Both the position numbers and the translations under genes were made by a program. Below, one piece after another: positions 1-5,583 of a stretch of DNA of 5,583 nucleotides; position 1 is the first letter of the stretch; each line of letters opens with the position of its first letter. The notes under the pieces were generated by a model that was given only the letters and a program-made list of their open reading frames with translations, had not been told where the DNA came from and searched no databases. The stretch comes from Bacteroidota bacterium. Lineage in GTDB: Bacteria > Bacteroidota > Ignavibacteria > UBA10030. The DNA lies in assembly GCA_025455125.1 (NCBI GenBank), contig JALONE010000117.1, forward strand, positions 1 to 5,583, read 5' to 3'.

Positions 1-1
1 T

Positions 2-717
2 CTCCGGACTTCCCTTCCCCTCGCGACAGGTGCGATCCTGGCCATGCTCACGATCAACTACCCGCCGTTGGCGCTGGGTGTCTTTCGTTCTGCCGCGGAT
101 GTCGGACTGTATGGCGCGGCGAGCAAGATGGTCTTCTTTCTGCTGCTCGGCGATCGGATTCTCGCAACGCTTCTGCTTCCCGCCTCTGCAAGGATCCATG
201 CCCGTTCACCACAGGAGACGGCCTCTGCGCTGACCACGACGCTTCGTTGGGTGGTCGTGCTTGGCCTCCCGATCGCGGTCGGCGGAACGTTGCTGGCCGC
301 GCCGCTCGTGACGATCGTCTTCGGCCAATCCTATCTCCCGTCGGTGCAGATCCTACAGGTATTCATTTGGTACTTCTTTGTCACGATGATCCACACGGTC
401 TACACGTCCGGGCTCATCGCGGTCGGAAGTGAACGGACGTACGGATGGATCATGACCGGCACGGCAGTCCTCTATGTCTCTCTCATCACGACGGGGGCGA
501 TATGGTGGGGACCTGTCGGCGCGGCGATGGGAGTTGTGGTCTCGGAACTGTTGCGGTGATCATCGCCGTCGGCGGAATGGGTGTGTCGGTGTTCATGCTT
601 CGAGATCTTCCGGTGATCATCCCGCTCGCGGTCGGCGCTCTTGCGTATGGCGTACTCGCCCTCGCCACGCGTGCGATCTCATGGGACGACCTTCGACAAT
701 TGAAGGAGCGGCTCTGA
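2..717 (+). CDS. Oligosaccharide flippase (Wzx/MATE-like), C-terminal part, interrupted by a frameshift
   Basis: This is the C-terminal part of a multi-spanning inner-membrane protein that would flip lipid-linked oligosaccharide units across the membrane; the N-terminus lies before the window. The frame starting at base 2 reads through successive hydrophobic helices (bases about 14-85, 130-190, 247-325, 345-425 and 445-545). It carries the stretch DVGLYGAASKM (about 98-130), typical of the polysaccharide-flippase family, and GPVGAAMGVVVSE near its end. That frame stops at TGA 557-559. The missing C-terminus, with two more hydrophobic segments and the charged tail DDLRQLKERL, continues in the frame one base back and ends at TGA 715-717, so a base appears lost near 548-556. 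The last base of the stop overlaps the ATG of the downstream deacetylase, which places the gene in a polysaccharide operon. The family call rests on helix pattern and motifs, not on a search; a transporter of another MOP-superfamily branch is the main alternative. Confidence 0.8.
548..556 (+). other. Apparent single-base deletion (frameshift) in the flippase gene
   Basis: Upstream of this point the flippase-like protein is encoded in the frame with codon starts at 542, 545 and 548 (…VVSELLR, stop at 557). Downstream the family-like sequence is in the frame with codon starts at 550, 553 and 556 (VAVIIAVGGMGV…). Adding one base here would join the two into one membrane protein that ends exactly at the start of the next gene. 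I see no slippery heptamer and no long homopolymer at the site, so programmed frameshifting is unlikely. Sequencing or assembly error and a genuine mutation cannot be told apart from one sequence. Confidence 0.8.
703..708 (+). promoter_or_regulatory. Shine-Dalgarno site that fixes the deacetylase start
   Basis: AAGGAG lies 8 bases before the ATG at 717. The reading frame is open back to 474, but this site and the TGATG junction with the flippase stop point to 717 as the true start. The extra upstream codons would overlap the flippase coding sequence and look like noise. Confidence 0.8.
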
Positions 718-2270
718 TGGACCTGTACGTCGGTCTCGTCGGTGAGGAGCCGGGATGGCGGGCATTCCTGCTGCGTGAAGGGATCGCCTGGCGTCAGGCC
801 CTTCCTCCGTTCAAGCCGTCCGAACATCCGACCCTCGTGCTGGGAGCGCATGCGTCGCGTGACCTCCTTGCGCCGATCCGTGCATATCTGAACGATGGAG
901 GCGCGGTCCTCGTTTCCCCTGCCCATGCTCCAGCGCTCACGGGAATGCGGATGCGGAAGATGCGCGTCTCGCATCTTGTCCCGTCGGCTGATCCGGTCTT
1001 CGCGGGAATCGACGGGATCGATCTGCACTGTCCGATCGAGATCCCGGACCGCTCAAACGTGCTGACGATGTTGAACGGCGAGAAGTCAGCATTCATTGGA
1101 CGCGAAGGGCATGGACACATTCTAGTGCTTCCCTTCGACGTTCCCGCGATTCTGGAAGACGGCCGATCCGGTGATCGATCGTTCCCGTCGCCGGCATCCC
1201 GGCTTCCGTTCGAGCATGTTTCCGTCGTGGCAAAGGGAGCCGTGCGAATGCTGGCACTCCGGTCTCTCGAACTGCTGTTTCATCGTCGCGGCTTTCCGTT
1301 CGTGCACCTCTGGTACTATCCTGAGGGAGCGCAGTCGGTGTTCTTCTTCCGCATCGACACGGATTATGGAACTCCGGAGGAGATCGAGTCTCTCTCCCGG
1401 TTGATGCAGGAGGAAAAGATCGCCGCGACCTGGTTCGTTCATGTCGGGGCTCAACGCGGGCTTCTGGAACGTTACGCGGCGATGCCGGAACAGGAGATCG
1501 CCGTTCATTGTGATCAGCATCGATTGATGCTCGATCCGAATGAGGCGCGTCGCGATCTGGAGAACGCCATGCGCACACTGCGCGACGCAGGGCTCTCGCC
1601 GGCGGGATTTGCGGCACCGTACGGACGGTGGTCGCCTGCGAGCGAAGCGGCCGCGTTGGGGGCCGGTGTGGAGTATTCATCGGAATTCTCCCTCGCGTTC
1701 GATGACATTCCTTTGCGGCCCCTGTCCGGGACTGGGATGCTTCAAGTTCCCATCCATCCCATTTGTCTTGGCAGTCTGCGTCGGCATCGCTACTCATCCG
1801 AACAATCGGCGAAATACTTCACGCAAGCGGTTGAACGCCTCCTGGCGCGACGATTGCCCGTGGGATTGTATCATCATCCGAAGGACGGGCATCCGGAAGT
1901 ATTGCGCGACGTGTTCCGTCATGTTCGCCGGTCCGGCATTCGGAACATGTCGATGATCCAGTTCGCACGTTGGTGGAAGGAACGCGAACAGGCGCGCGTG
2001 ACCGCCCGCTTCGAACAGGGGACCGTTGCCGTTGCGATCGACGGTGGACACGCCGGTCTGAGGGCGCGGGTTGTCCATCCGGACGGACGTGAACGGTTCG
2101 TCGAACATGGCGCGCGGCTTGAACTGGCGGATGCATCATGGGAATTGCATGCGGCCGCGAATTGGACCGCAGATGACGTGCGGGCGCGTGCATTCAATCC
2201 CCGTATTCCGTTGATCCGGGGACTTGATGCTGTTGTTCGCCTGGTGCGAAAGAAGGAACGGAACGCATGA
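717..2270 (+). CDS. Polysaccharide deacetylase family protein (NodB/CE4-like) with extra N- and C-terminal domains
   Basis: This 517-residue protein probably removes acetyl groups from a surface polysaccharide or its precursor with a metal-dependent NodB-type catalytic domain. Residues 1-200 look like a class I glutamine-amidotransferase-type alpha/beta fold (PTLVLGAHASRDLL near 38-51, YLNDGGAVLVSPA near 57-69, GHILVLPFDVP near 133-143) without an obvious catalytic triad. Residues 205-420 carry the deacetylase motifs: RIDTD at 212-216 (Asp214 and Asp216 in the place of the usual DD pair), HCDQH at 264-268 (metal-binding His pair), APYGRW at 300-305 and LYHHP at 384-388. Residues 425-490 look like a small beta-rich domain. 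No signal peptide or membrane helix is visible, so the protein appears cytoplasmic, which is unusual for CE4 enzymes acting on finished cell-wall polymers but fits action on a precursor before flipping. It overlaps the flippase by one base and the glycosyltransferase by four, so it should be co-transcribed with both. The substrate cannot be inferred. Confidence 0.85.
   Translation: MDLYVGLVGEEPGWRAFLLREGIAWRQALPPFKPSEHPTLVLGAHASRDLLAPIRAYLNDGGAVLVSPAHAPALTGMRMRKMRVSHLVPSADPVFAGIDGIDLHCPIEIPDRSNVLTMLNGEKSAFIGREGHGHILVLPFDVPAILEDGRSGDRSFPSPASRLPFEHVSVVAKGAVRMLALRSLELLFHRRGFPFVHLWYYPEGAQSVFFFRIDTDYGTPEEIESLSRLMQEEKIAATWFVHVGAQRGLLERYAAMPEQEIAVHCDQHRLMLDPNEARRDLENAMRTLRDAGLSPAGFAAPYGRWSPASEAAALGAGVEYSSEFSLAFDDIPLRPLSGTGMLQVPIHPICLGSLRRHRYSSEQSAKYFTQAVERLLARRLPVGLYHHPKDGHPEVLRDVFRHVRRSGIRNMSMIQFARWWKEREQARVTARFEQGTVAVAIDGGHAGLRARVVHPDGRERFVEHGARLELADASWELHAAANWTADDVRARAFNPRIPLIRGLDAVVRLVRKKERNA
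2253..2258 (+). promoter_or_regulatory. Ribosome-binding site of the glycosyltransferase, inside the deacetylase gene
   Basis: AAGGAA lies 8 bases before the ATG at 2267 and sits in the last codons of the deacetylase. With the ATGA overlap at 2267-2270 it suggests re-initiation by ribosomes finishing the upstream gene. Confidence 0.7.
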
Positions 2271-3313
2271 AGATCTGTCTGACAACCAATCAGGCCGCAA
2301 CCTTCACCCACGGCGGCATTTTGACCCAGGTGCTCCAAACGAAACGAGAACTCGAACGTCTCGGGATCGAAGTCGACCTGTTCGACATGTGGAAGTCCTT
2401 CGATCGCTCTGCGTATGACCTGGTCCACGTGTTTGCCGCCAACATGGCGACATATCATTTTGCGCGCGGACTTCGGACGCACGGCGTGCCGTTCGTGATC
2501 TCCCCCGTGTTTTATTCGCGCCGATCTTCGGGCGTCGTGCGCGCGGTGATCCGGTTCGACCGGATGGCCAATTCGGTGGTTCGCGGATTCTGGACCGACT
2601 TTGGTCTCATGGCGGAGATGTGCGGATGGGCGCAGGCAATCCTGCCCAACACGGTCGAAGAAGCGAACATGTTCCGCGAGGGCCTTGGTGTGGAAGCTAC
2701 GCGTATTCACGTCGTGCCCAACGGCGTTGAAGAGCGATTCGCGTCGGGAAACGGGGCGCACTTCAAGAAAGTACACGGTGTGGAATCGTACATTCTGACG
2801 GTGACGCACATCGGGCCGGAGCGGAAGAATGTCCGGCGATTTCTGGAAGCGGTTGAGGGGATGAACCGCGACATCGTGGTGATTGGTCCCGTGGATCAAT
2901 CGCCGGAGGGGAAGCGATGCCGGGAACTGGTGAATCGCAATCCGCGCGTGCGGCTCATCGGTGCGATGGGGCACGATGATGAGATGCTCGAATCCGCCTA
3001 TGCGGGCTGTGAGGTGTTCGTTCTTCCGTCGCTGTTCGAGACACCCGGGATCGCGGCCTTGGAAGCAGGATCAGCCGGAGCGCGCATCGTCGTCACATCC
3101 CGCGGGGGGACGAAGGAATACTTCGGCGATCATGCAGAGTATGTCGACCCGTCGTCGGCCGCGGACATTCGGCGCGGCATCGAGGCTGCATTGCAGAAGA
3201 CGAAGACAGACGATCTCAAGCAGCGGATCCGGAGTGAGTATTCGTGGAAGTCGGTCGCCGAGAAGACGCTTGCGGTCTACCGGGCGGTTCTCGGAAACCA
3301 GACATCGAGATAG
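2267..3313 (+). CDS. Glycosyltransferase family 4-type (GT-B fold)
   Basis: This 348-residue protein is predicted to transfer a sugar from an activated nucleotide donor to a growing surface glycan on the cytoplasmic side of the membrane. The N-terminal Rossmann half starts MKICLTTNQA and has the GG pair at 16-17, typical of GT-B acceptor-binding loops; VHVFAANMATYH follows at 53-64. The C-terminal donor-binding half begins near ILPNTVEEANMF (125-136) and VVPNGVEERF (149-158). It contains the phosphate-contact region HIGPERKN (181-188) and the family-4 EX7E signature, Glu258 to Glu266 in LFETPGIAALEAG, followed by VVTSRGGTKEYFGDHAEYVDP (275-295), a usual nucleotide-sugar pocket. The length is normal for the family and there are no membrane helices. 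The 4-base ATGA overlap with the deacetylase supports the start and co-translation. Donor sugar, acceptor and linkage cannot be predicted. It seems to be the last gene of the polysaccharide operon. Confidence 0.92.
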   Translation: MKICLTTNQAATFTHGGILTQVLQTKRELERLGIEVDLFDMWKSFDRSAYDLVHVFAANMATYHFARGLRTHGVPFVISPVFYSRRSSGVVRAVIRFDRMANSVVRGFWTDFGLMAEMCGWAQAILPNTVEEANMFREGLGVEATRIHVVPNGVEERFASGNGAHFKKVHGVESYILTVTHIGPERKNVRRFLEAVEGMNRDIVVIGPVDQSPEGKRCRELVNRNPRVRLIGAMGHDDEMLESAYAGCEVFVLPSLFETPGIAALEAGSAGARIVVTSRGGTKEYFGDHAEYVDPSSAADIRRGIEAALQKTKTDDLKQRIRSEYSWKSVAEKTLAVYRAVLGNQTSR

Positions 3314-3422
3314 GAAAGCCTGCATATCTTCGATTTGGGCGTCAGCCTGAGGTCGGAGTCGAAGGTTTCATCCGACATCAAATCGTTCGTATATTGTCTC
3401 TACACTTTGAAGAAGGAAGAGC
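3314..3422 (+). promoter_or_regulatory. Spacer between polysaccharide operon and ymdB, with an imperfect inverted repeat
   Basis: This 109-bp gap is the first real break in the gene cluster. Bases 3348-3357 (TGAGGTCGGA) and 3371-3380 (TCCGACATCA) are inverted repeats matching at 9 of 10 positions around a 13-base loop. No T-run follows, so this is not a standard intrinsic terminator; a factor-independent stop, an mRNA end-protecting hairpin or an operator are all possible. A TATATT (3390-3395) downstream could be a -10 element for ymdB, but no convincing -35 is visible. AAGGA at 3413-3417 is the ymdB ribosome-binding site. Confidence 0.35.
3413..3417 (+). promoter_or_regulatory. Shine-Dalgarno site supporting the GTG start of ymdB
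   Basis: AAGGA ends 5 bases before GTG 3423-3425. The next residues after this start (SRPINILFIGDING) align with the usual family N-terminus, so the GTG is preferred over any later start. Confidence 0.7.
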
Positions 3423-4226
3423 GTGTCCAGACCGATCAATATCTTGTTCATCGGGGATATCAACGGCCGTCCCGGCGTGAACCTCGTTTCCACGGTGCTC
3501 AAGCAGTATGTCCAGAAGTACGCCGCCGATCTTGTGATCGCGAACGGCGAGAATGTCACGGAAGGAAAAGGCATCTCCGAAGAAGATGCGAAGACGCTGT
3601 TTGAAATGGGCGTTCATGTCATCACCACCGGGAATCACTTGTGGGACCGGTGGCAAGCGAAGACAATGCTCTCGAAGGAACGGAACATTCTCCGTCCGCT
3701 CAATTACCCTCGCGAGAATCCCGGGAACGGTATCGTCGTCTACGACCTGAAGGAGAAGGGGAGAGTCGGCATTGTCAACATTCAGGGGCGGACGTACATG
3801 CAAACGATCGACGATCCCTTCAAGGCGGCGGATTGGGCGGTCAGCAAACTCGTCAACGACACCAAGGTCATCTTTATTGACATGCATGCGGAGGCGACGG
3901 CCGAGAAGATGGCGCTGGCCTGGCATCTGGACGGACGCATCAGTGCGCTTGTCGGCACGCACACGCACATCCCCACGTCGGATGCGCGCATTCTCCCCGG
4001 CGGAACCGCGTACATCACGGACGTCGGTATGACCGGACCGTATGACTCCGTCATCGGCATGAAGAAGGAGATCGCGATCAAGCGTTTCCTCTTCCAGACG
4101 CCCTACAAGTTCGAGATGGCGGAACATGATGTGCGGTTCTGCGGCGTATTCATTCAGGTGGATGCAGATACCGGGAAGGCGACCAAGATCGAGCAGGTGA
4201 TCTTTCCGGAATTCAGCAGAGGGTGA
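3423..4226 (+). CDS. ymdB: YmdB-type metallophosphoesterase (TIGR00282 family; 2',3'-cyclic-nucleotide 2'-phosphodiesterase-like)
   Basis: This 267-residue cytoplasmic enzyme belongs to the calcineurin-like metallophosphoesterases. The family's studied member, Bacillus subtilis YmdB, hydrolyses cyclic nucleotides and influences late adaptive behaviour. Nearly all the two-metal-site ligands expected for the family are visible: Asp12 in GDINGRPG, Glu43 and Asn44 in ANGENVTEGKG, Asn71 and His72 in TTGNHLWD, His155 in FIDMHAEAT (residues 151-159), and His180 and His182 in GTHTHIPTSD. The block YITDVGMTGPYDSVIG (197-212) is also a strong family signature. Length matches the family norm and no export signal is present. 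It starts at GTG 3423 with a good ribosome-binding site. It is followed 53 bp later by folD and is probably co-transcribed with it. The family assignment is firm; the physiological substrate in this organism is unknown. Confidence 0.94.
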   Translation: MSRPINILFIGDINGRPGVNLVSTVLKQYVQKYAADLVIANGENVTEGKGISEEDAKTLFEMGVHVITTGNHLWDRWQAKTMLSKERNILRPLNYPRENPGNGIVVYDLKEKGRVGIVNIQGRTYMQTIDDPFKAADWAVSKLVNDTKVIFIDMHAEATAEKMALAWHLDGRISALVGTHTHIPTSDARILPGGTAYITDVGMTGPYDSVIGMKKEIAIKRFLFQTPYKFEMAEHDVRFCGVFIQVDADTGKATKIEQVIFPEFSRG

Positions 4227-4236
4227 GGTAATTTGC

Positions 4237-4271
4237 GATTGTTGATTGGCGATTATTGATTGTTGATTGGG
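4237..4271 (+). repeat. Degenerate heptamer tandem repeat (GATTGNN x5) in front of folD
   Basis: Five consecutive 7-base units start at 4237, 4244, 4251, 4258 and 4265, all beginning GATT; four of the five continue with G, and only the third (GATTATT) differs. Units 1-2 and 4-5 share 13 identical bases (4237-4249 and 4258-4270). The preceding 7 bases (4230-4236, AATTTGC) may be a decayed sixth unit. The array is AT-rich and almost free of C on this strand, unlike the flanking genes. It fills most of the 53-bp gap, and its last unit supplies the GGG of the weak folD ribosome-binding site. Confidence 0.85.
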
Positions 4272-4279
4272 ACGAAGCG

Positions 4280-5176
4280 ATGAGCGCTCAGATCATAGAC
4301 GGAAAGAAGATCGCGGAAGATATCAGAGCGGAAGTGAAGCGCGATGCCGCGGCGTTCACGGCGGCGCGTGGATTCCCTCCCGGTCTTGCGTTCATTCTTG
4401 TCGGTGACAATCCGGCTTCTCAGTCCTACGTCCGCTCCAAAGGAAAGGCGTGCGCGGAACTTGGGTTTCATTCCGTCACGGAGACAATGCCGACGGACAC
4501 AAGCGAGGCGGACGTTCTCCGGAAGATCGAAGAGTTCAATCAGGACAGAAACATCCACGGTATTCTCGTACAACTCCCGCTGCCGAAGAAGATCAATGAG
4601 CAGAACGTGATCCAGGCGATCGATCCGCACAAGGACGTCGACGGCTTCCATCCGTTCAACGTCGGGCAACTGGTGATCGGAGAAGAGACGCTGTTCCCGT
4701 GCACGCCGGCAGGAATTCAGGAGCTGCTGGTGCGCAGTGGCAACGACCCGTCGGGAAAGCATGTCGTGGTGGTTGGCCGGAGCAACATCGTGGGAAAGCC
4801 AATCGCGAATATTCTCTTGCAGAAGAAACCAGGGGCCAACGCGGTTGTAACGATCGCGCACACGGGGACGAAGGATCTGACTCTCTTCACCAAGAGTGCG
4901 GACATTCTCATCGCGGCGATCGGACGAGCAAAAGCGATCACGCGTGAGATGGTGCGCGAAGGTGTCGTGGTGATCGACGTCGGTATCAATCGGATTGAGG
5001 ATCCGTCATCGCCCAAGGGGAGCCGGCTGGTCGGAGACGTCGATTTTGATTCCGTTGCCCCGATCGCGAAAGCCATCACACCGGTCCCTGGAGGTGTTGG
5101 ACCGATGACGATTGCGATGCTCATGAAGAACACACTGAAGGCGGCAGAAAGACAGGAGGTTAGCCGGAAAGCATAA
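4280..5176 (+). CDS. folD: Bifunctional methylenetetrahydrofolate dehydrogenase / methenyltetrahydrofolate cyclohydrolase (FolD)
   Basis: FolD interconverts 5,10-methylene-, 5,10-methenyl- and 10-formyl-tetrahydrofolate in the cytoplasm, supplying one-carbon units for purine, formyl-Met-tRNA and thymidylate synthesis (EC 1.5.1.5 and 3.5.4.9). The 298-residue product has the whole family pattern: Tyr50 and Lys54 of the YxxxK active site (SYVRSKGKACAELG), NIHGILVQLPLP with Gln98, and PHKDVDGFHPFNVG with Asp121. The numbering coincides with that known for the Escherichia coli enzyme. The Rossmann loop GRSNIVGKP (166-174) binds the nicotinamide cofactor; ADILIAAIGRA (207-217), VIDVGIN (231-237) and the C-terminal signature PVPGGVGPMTIAML (268-281) follow. 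ATG 4280 is chosen because MSAQIIDGKKIAE is the normal FolD N-terminus. A TTG at 4256 would add 8 residues encoded partly by the heptamer repeat and is unlikely. The ribosome-binding site is weak (GGGA at 4269-4272). Confidence 0.97.
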   Translation: MSAQIIDGKKIAEDIRAEVKRDAAAFTAARGFPPGLAFILVGDNPASQSYVRSKGKACAELGFHSVTETMPTDTSEADVLRKIEEFNQDRNIHGILVQLPLPKKINEQNVIQAIDPHKDVDGFHPFNVGQLVIGEETLFPCTPAGIQELLVRSGNDPSGKHVVVVGRSNIVGKPIANILLQKKPGANAVVTIAHTGTKDLTLFTKSADILIAAIGRAKAITREMVREGVVVIDVGINRIEDPSSPKGSRLVGDVDFDSVAPIAKAITPVPGGVGPMTIAMLMKNTLKAAERQEVSRKA

Positions 5177-5368
5177 ATCAGAGGTCAGAAGAATGCAGGC
5201 AACCGACCGGCATACCTACCCACTCGCGCACTCAATCCTACCCAATTTTCCACGAATTTCGACGTTTTTCATGATTTTCCCTCCTCCGGGAACTTATTAC
5301 ACTGTCCGTCCGTTAAAACGTGTGAATCGTCCAAATCGGGCGTCACGTTCTAATCGCTCAGGTGAACA
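5177..5368 (+). promoter_or_regulatory. Intergenic control region upstream of the MerR-like regulator
   Basis: This 192-bp stretch contains no gene I can support and no clear intrinsic terminator for folD. In order it holds two TCAGA copies 7 bases apart (5178 and 5185); an 8-bp direct repeat CCTACCCA (5215-5222 and 5237-5244) with starts 22 bases apart; four T-tracts about one helical turn apart (5244-5278); a weak -10-like TACACT (5298-5303) without a recognisable -35; and an inverted repeat AACGTG/CACGTT (5317-5322 and 5344-5349) in the presumed leader. The layout suggests that the regulator downstream has its own promoter. Exact promoter elements are uncertain because the sigma-factor consensus of this organism is unknown. 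Confidence 0.4.
5360..5365 (+). promoter_or_regulatory. Ribosome-binding site of the MerR-like regulator
   Basis: AGGTGA, which pairs with the 3' end of 16S rRNA, lies just before the ATG at 5369 and supports that start. Confidence 0.7.
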
Positions 5369-5583
5369 ATGAAATCCTCTTACTCGACTGCGGACCTTGC
5401 TCGGATTCTGGAGGTCAACGAATCCACGGTCAAGCGCTGGGCCGACAATGGCCACATTGAATGCATTAAGACCAAAGGGGGGCACAGGAGGTTCACGGTC
5501 GGCGCGGTGCTGAAGTTCGCCCAAGAAAACAAGATCACGCTTCCATCGCTGGACGTTGATGTCATCAGCGACAATGATCTCCA
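5369..5583 (+). CDS. MerR/excisionase-like helix-turn-helix DNA-binding protein, N-terminal part
   Basis: The first 71 codons are present and the gene runs off the window. Residues about 5-52 form a winged helix-turn-helix of the MerR/BldC/excisionase type: YSTADLARILEVNESTVKRW (5-24) gives the helix-turn-helix. KTKGGHRRF (34-42) is the typical wing that contacts DNA, followed by a helix, VGAVLKFAQENK. The sequence then passes into an acidic linker (LDVDVISDND), so a second domain probably follows. In proteins of this style the partner is often a cobalamin-binding, response-regulator-like or ligand-sensing domain, but that part is not visible here and the choice is a guess. It has its own AGGTGA ribosome-binding site and a 192-bp upstream region with promoter-like features, so it is likely transcribed separately from folD. 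It acts as a transcription regulator or DNA-architectural protein; its targets are unknown. Confidence 0.85.
   Translation, partial: MKSSYSTADLARILEVNESTVKRWADNGHIECIKTKGGHRRFTVGAVLKFAQENKITLPSLDVDVISDNDL

Noticed and set aside
545..560. Programmed ribosomal frameshifting in the flippase gene
   Set aside because: No X-XXY-YYZ slippery heptamer and no evident downstream stimulatory structure at the junction; a simple indel explains the data.
474..716. Upstream extension of the deacetylase reading frame
   Set aside because: It overlaps flippase coding sequence in another frame, is Arg/Ser-rich without family features, and a strong ribosome-binding site plus the TGATG junction favour 717.
1919..2974. 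Long reverse-strand open frame (351 codons) across the deacetylase/glycosyltransferase junction
   Set aside because: It lies antisense to two well-supported genes, shows no recognisable domain and is rich in His/Arg, as expected for the shadow of high-GC coding sequence.
3401..3406. TACACT as the -10 element of ymdB
   Set aside because: Transcription would start at about the ribosome-binding site (3413-3417), leaving too little leader; it is more likely chance.
4256..4279. TTG start adding 8 residues to FolD
   Set aside because: The codons fall in and just after the heptamer repeat, there is no ribosome-binding site before it, and ATG 4280 gives the usual FolD N-terminus and the standard residue numbering.
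5177..5260. Intrinsic terminator after folD
   Set aside because: I found no GC-rich hairpin followed by a T-run; the T-tracts at 5244-5278 are separated by other bases and not preceded by a stem.

Overview
The window shows five complete or partial genes on the + strand plus the start of a sixth, tightly packed. It looks like a chromosomal segment of a moderately high-GC free-living bacterium. The phylum cannot be fixed from the sequence. The heptamer-type intergenic repeats and the style of the final regulator recall Ignavibacteria/Bacteroidota-like genomes, but this is a weak impression from memory, not a placement. No RNA gene, insertion sequence, phage gene or CRISPR array was seen, and every reverse-strand reading frame looks like a shadow of a + strand gene.

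Region 1 (1-3313) is the end of a surface-polysaccharide operon. It holds the C-terminal part of a Wzx/MATE-like oligosaccharide flippase (2-717), a NodB-type polysaccharide deacetylase family protein (717-2270) and a family-4-type glycosyltransferase (2267-3313). The genes overlap by 1 and 4 bases, each downstream start has a clear Shine-Dalgarno sequence, and translation is probably coupled. Together they would build, modify and export a cell-surface glycan. The flippase reading frame is broken by an apparent one-base loss near 548-556, either a sequencing error or a real lesion.

Region 2 (3314-5176) holds two housekeeping genes. The first is a YmdB-type metallophosphoesterase with a GTG start (3423-4226). 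The second is folD (4280-5176), the bifunctional methylene-tetrahydrofolate dehydrogenase/cyclohydrolase, with all the classical active-site residues. A 109-bp spacer with an imperfect inverted repeat separates them from the polysaccharide operon. A 35-bp degenerate heptamer tandem repeat (GATTGNN x5) fills most of the 53-bp gap between ymdB and folD and runs into the folD ribosome-binding region.

Region 3 (5177-5583) is a 192-bp intergenic stretch followed by the N-terminus of a MerR/excisionase-like DNA-binding protein (5369 to the window end). The intergenic stretch has an 8-bp direct repeat, four helically phased T-tracts (predicted curved DNA), a weak -10-like element and an inverted repeat in the presumed leader. 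It looks like a dedicated promoter/control region for the regulator.

Nothing here amounts to a clearly new biological system. The points most worth a second look are the flippase frameshift, the heptamer repeat ahead of folD, the phased T-tract region ahead of the regulator and the unusual architecture of the deacetylase.
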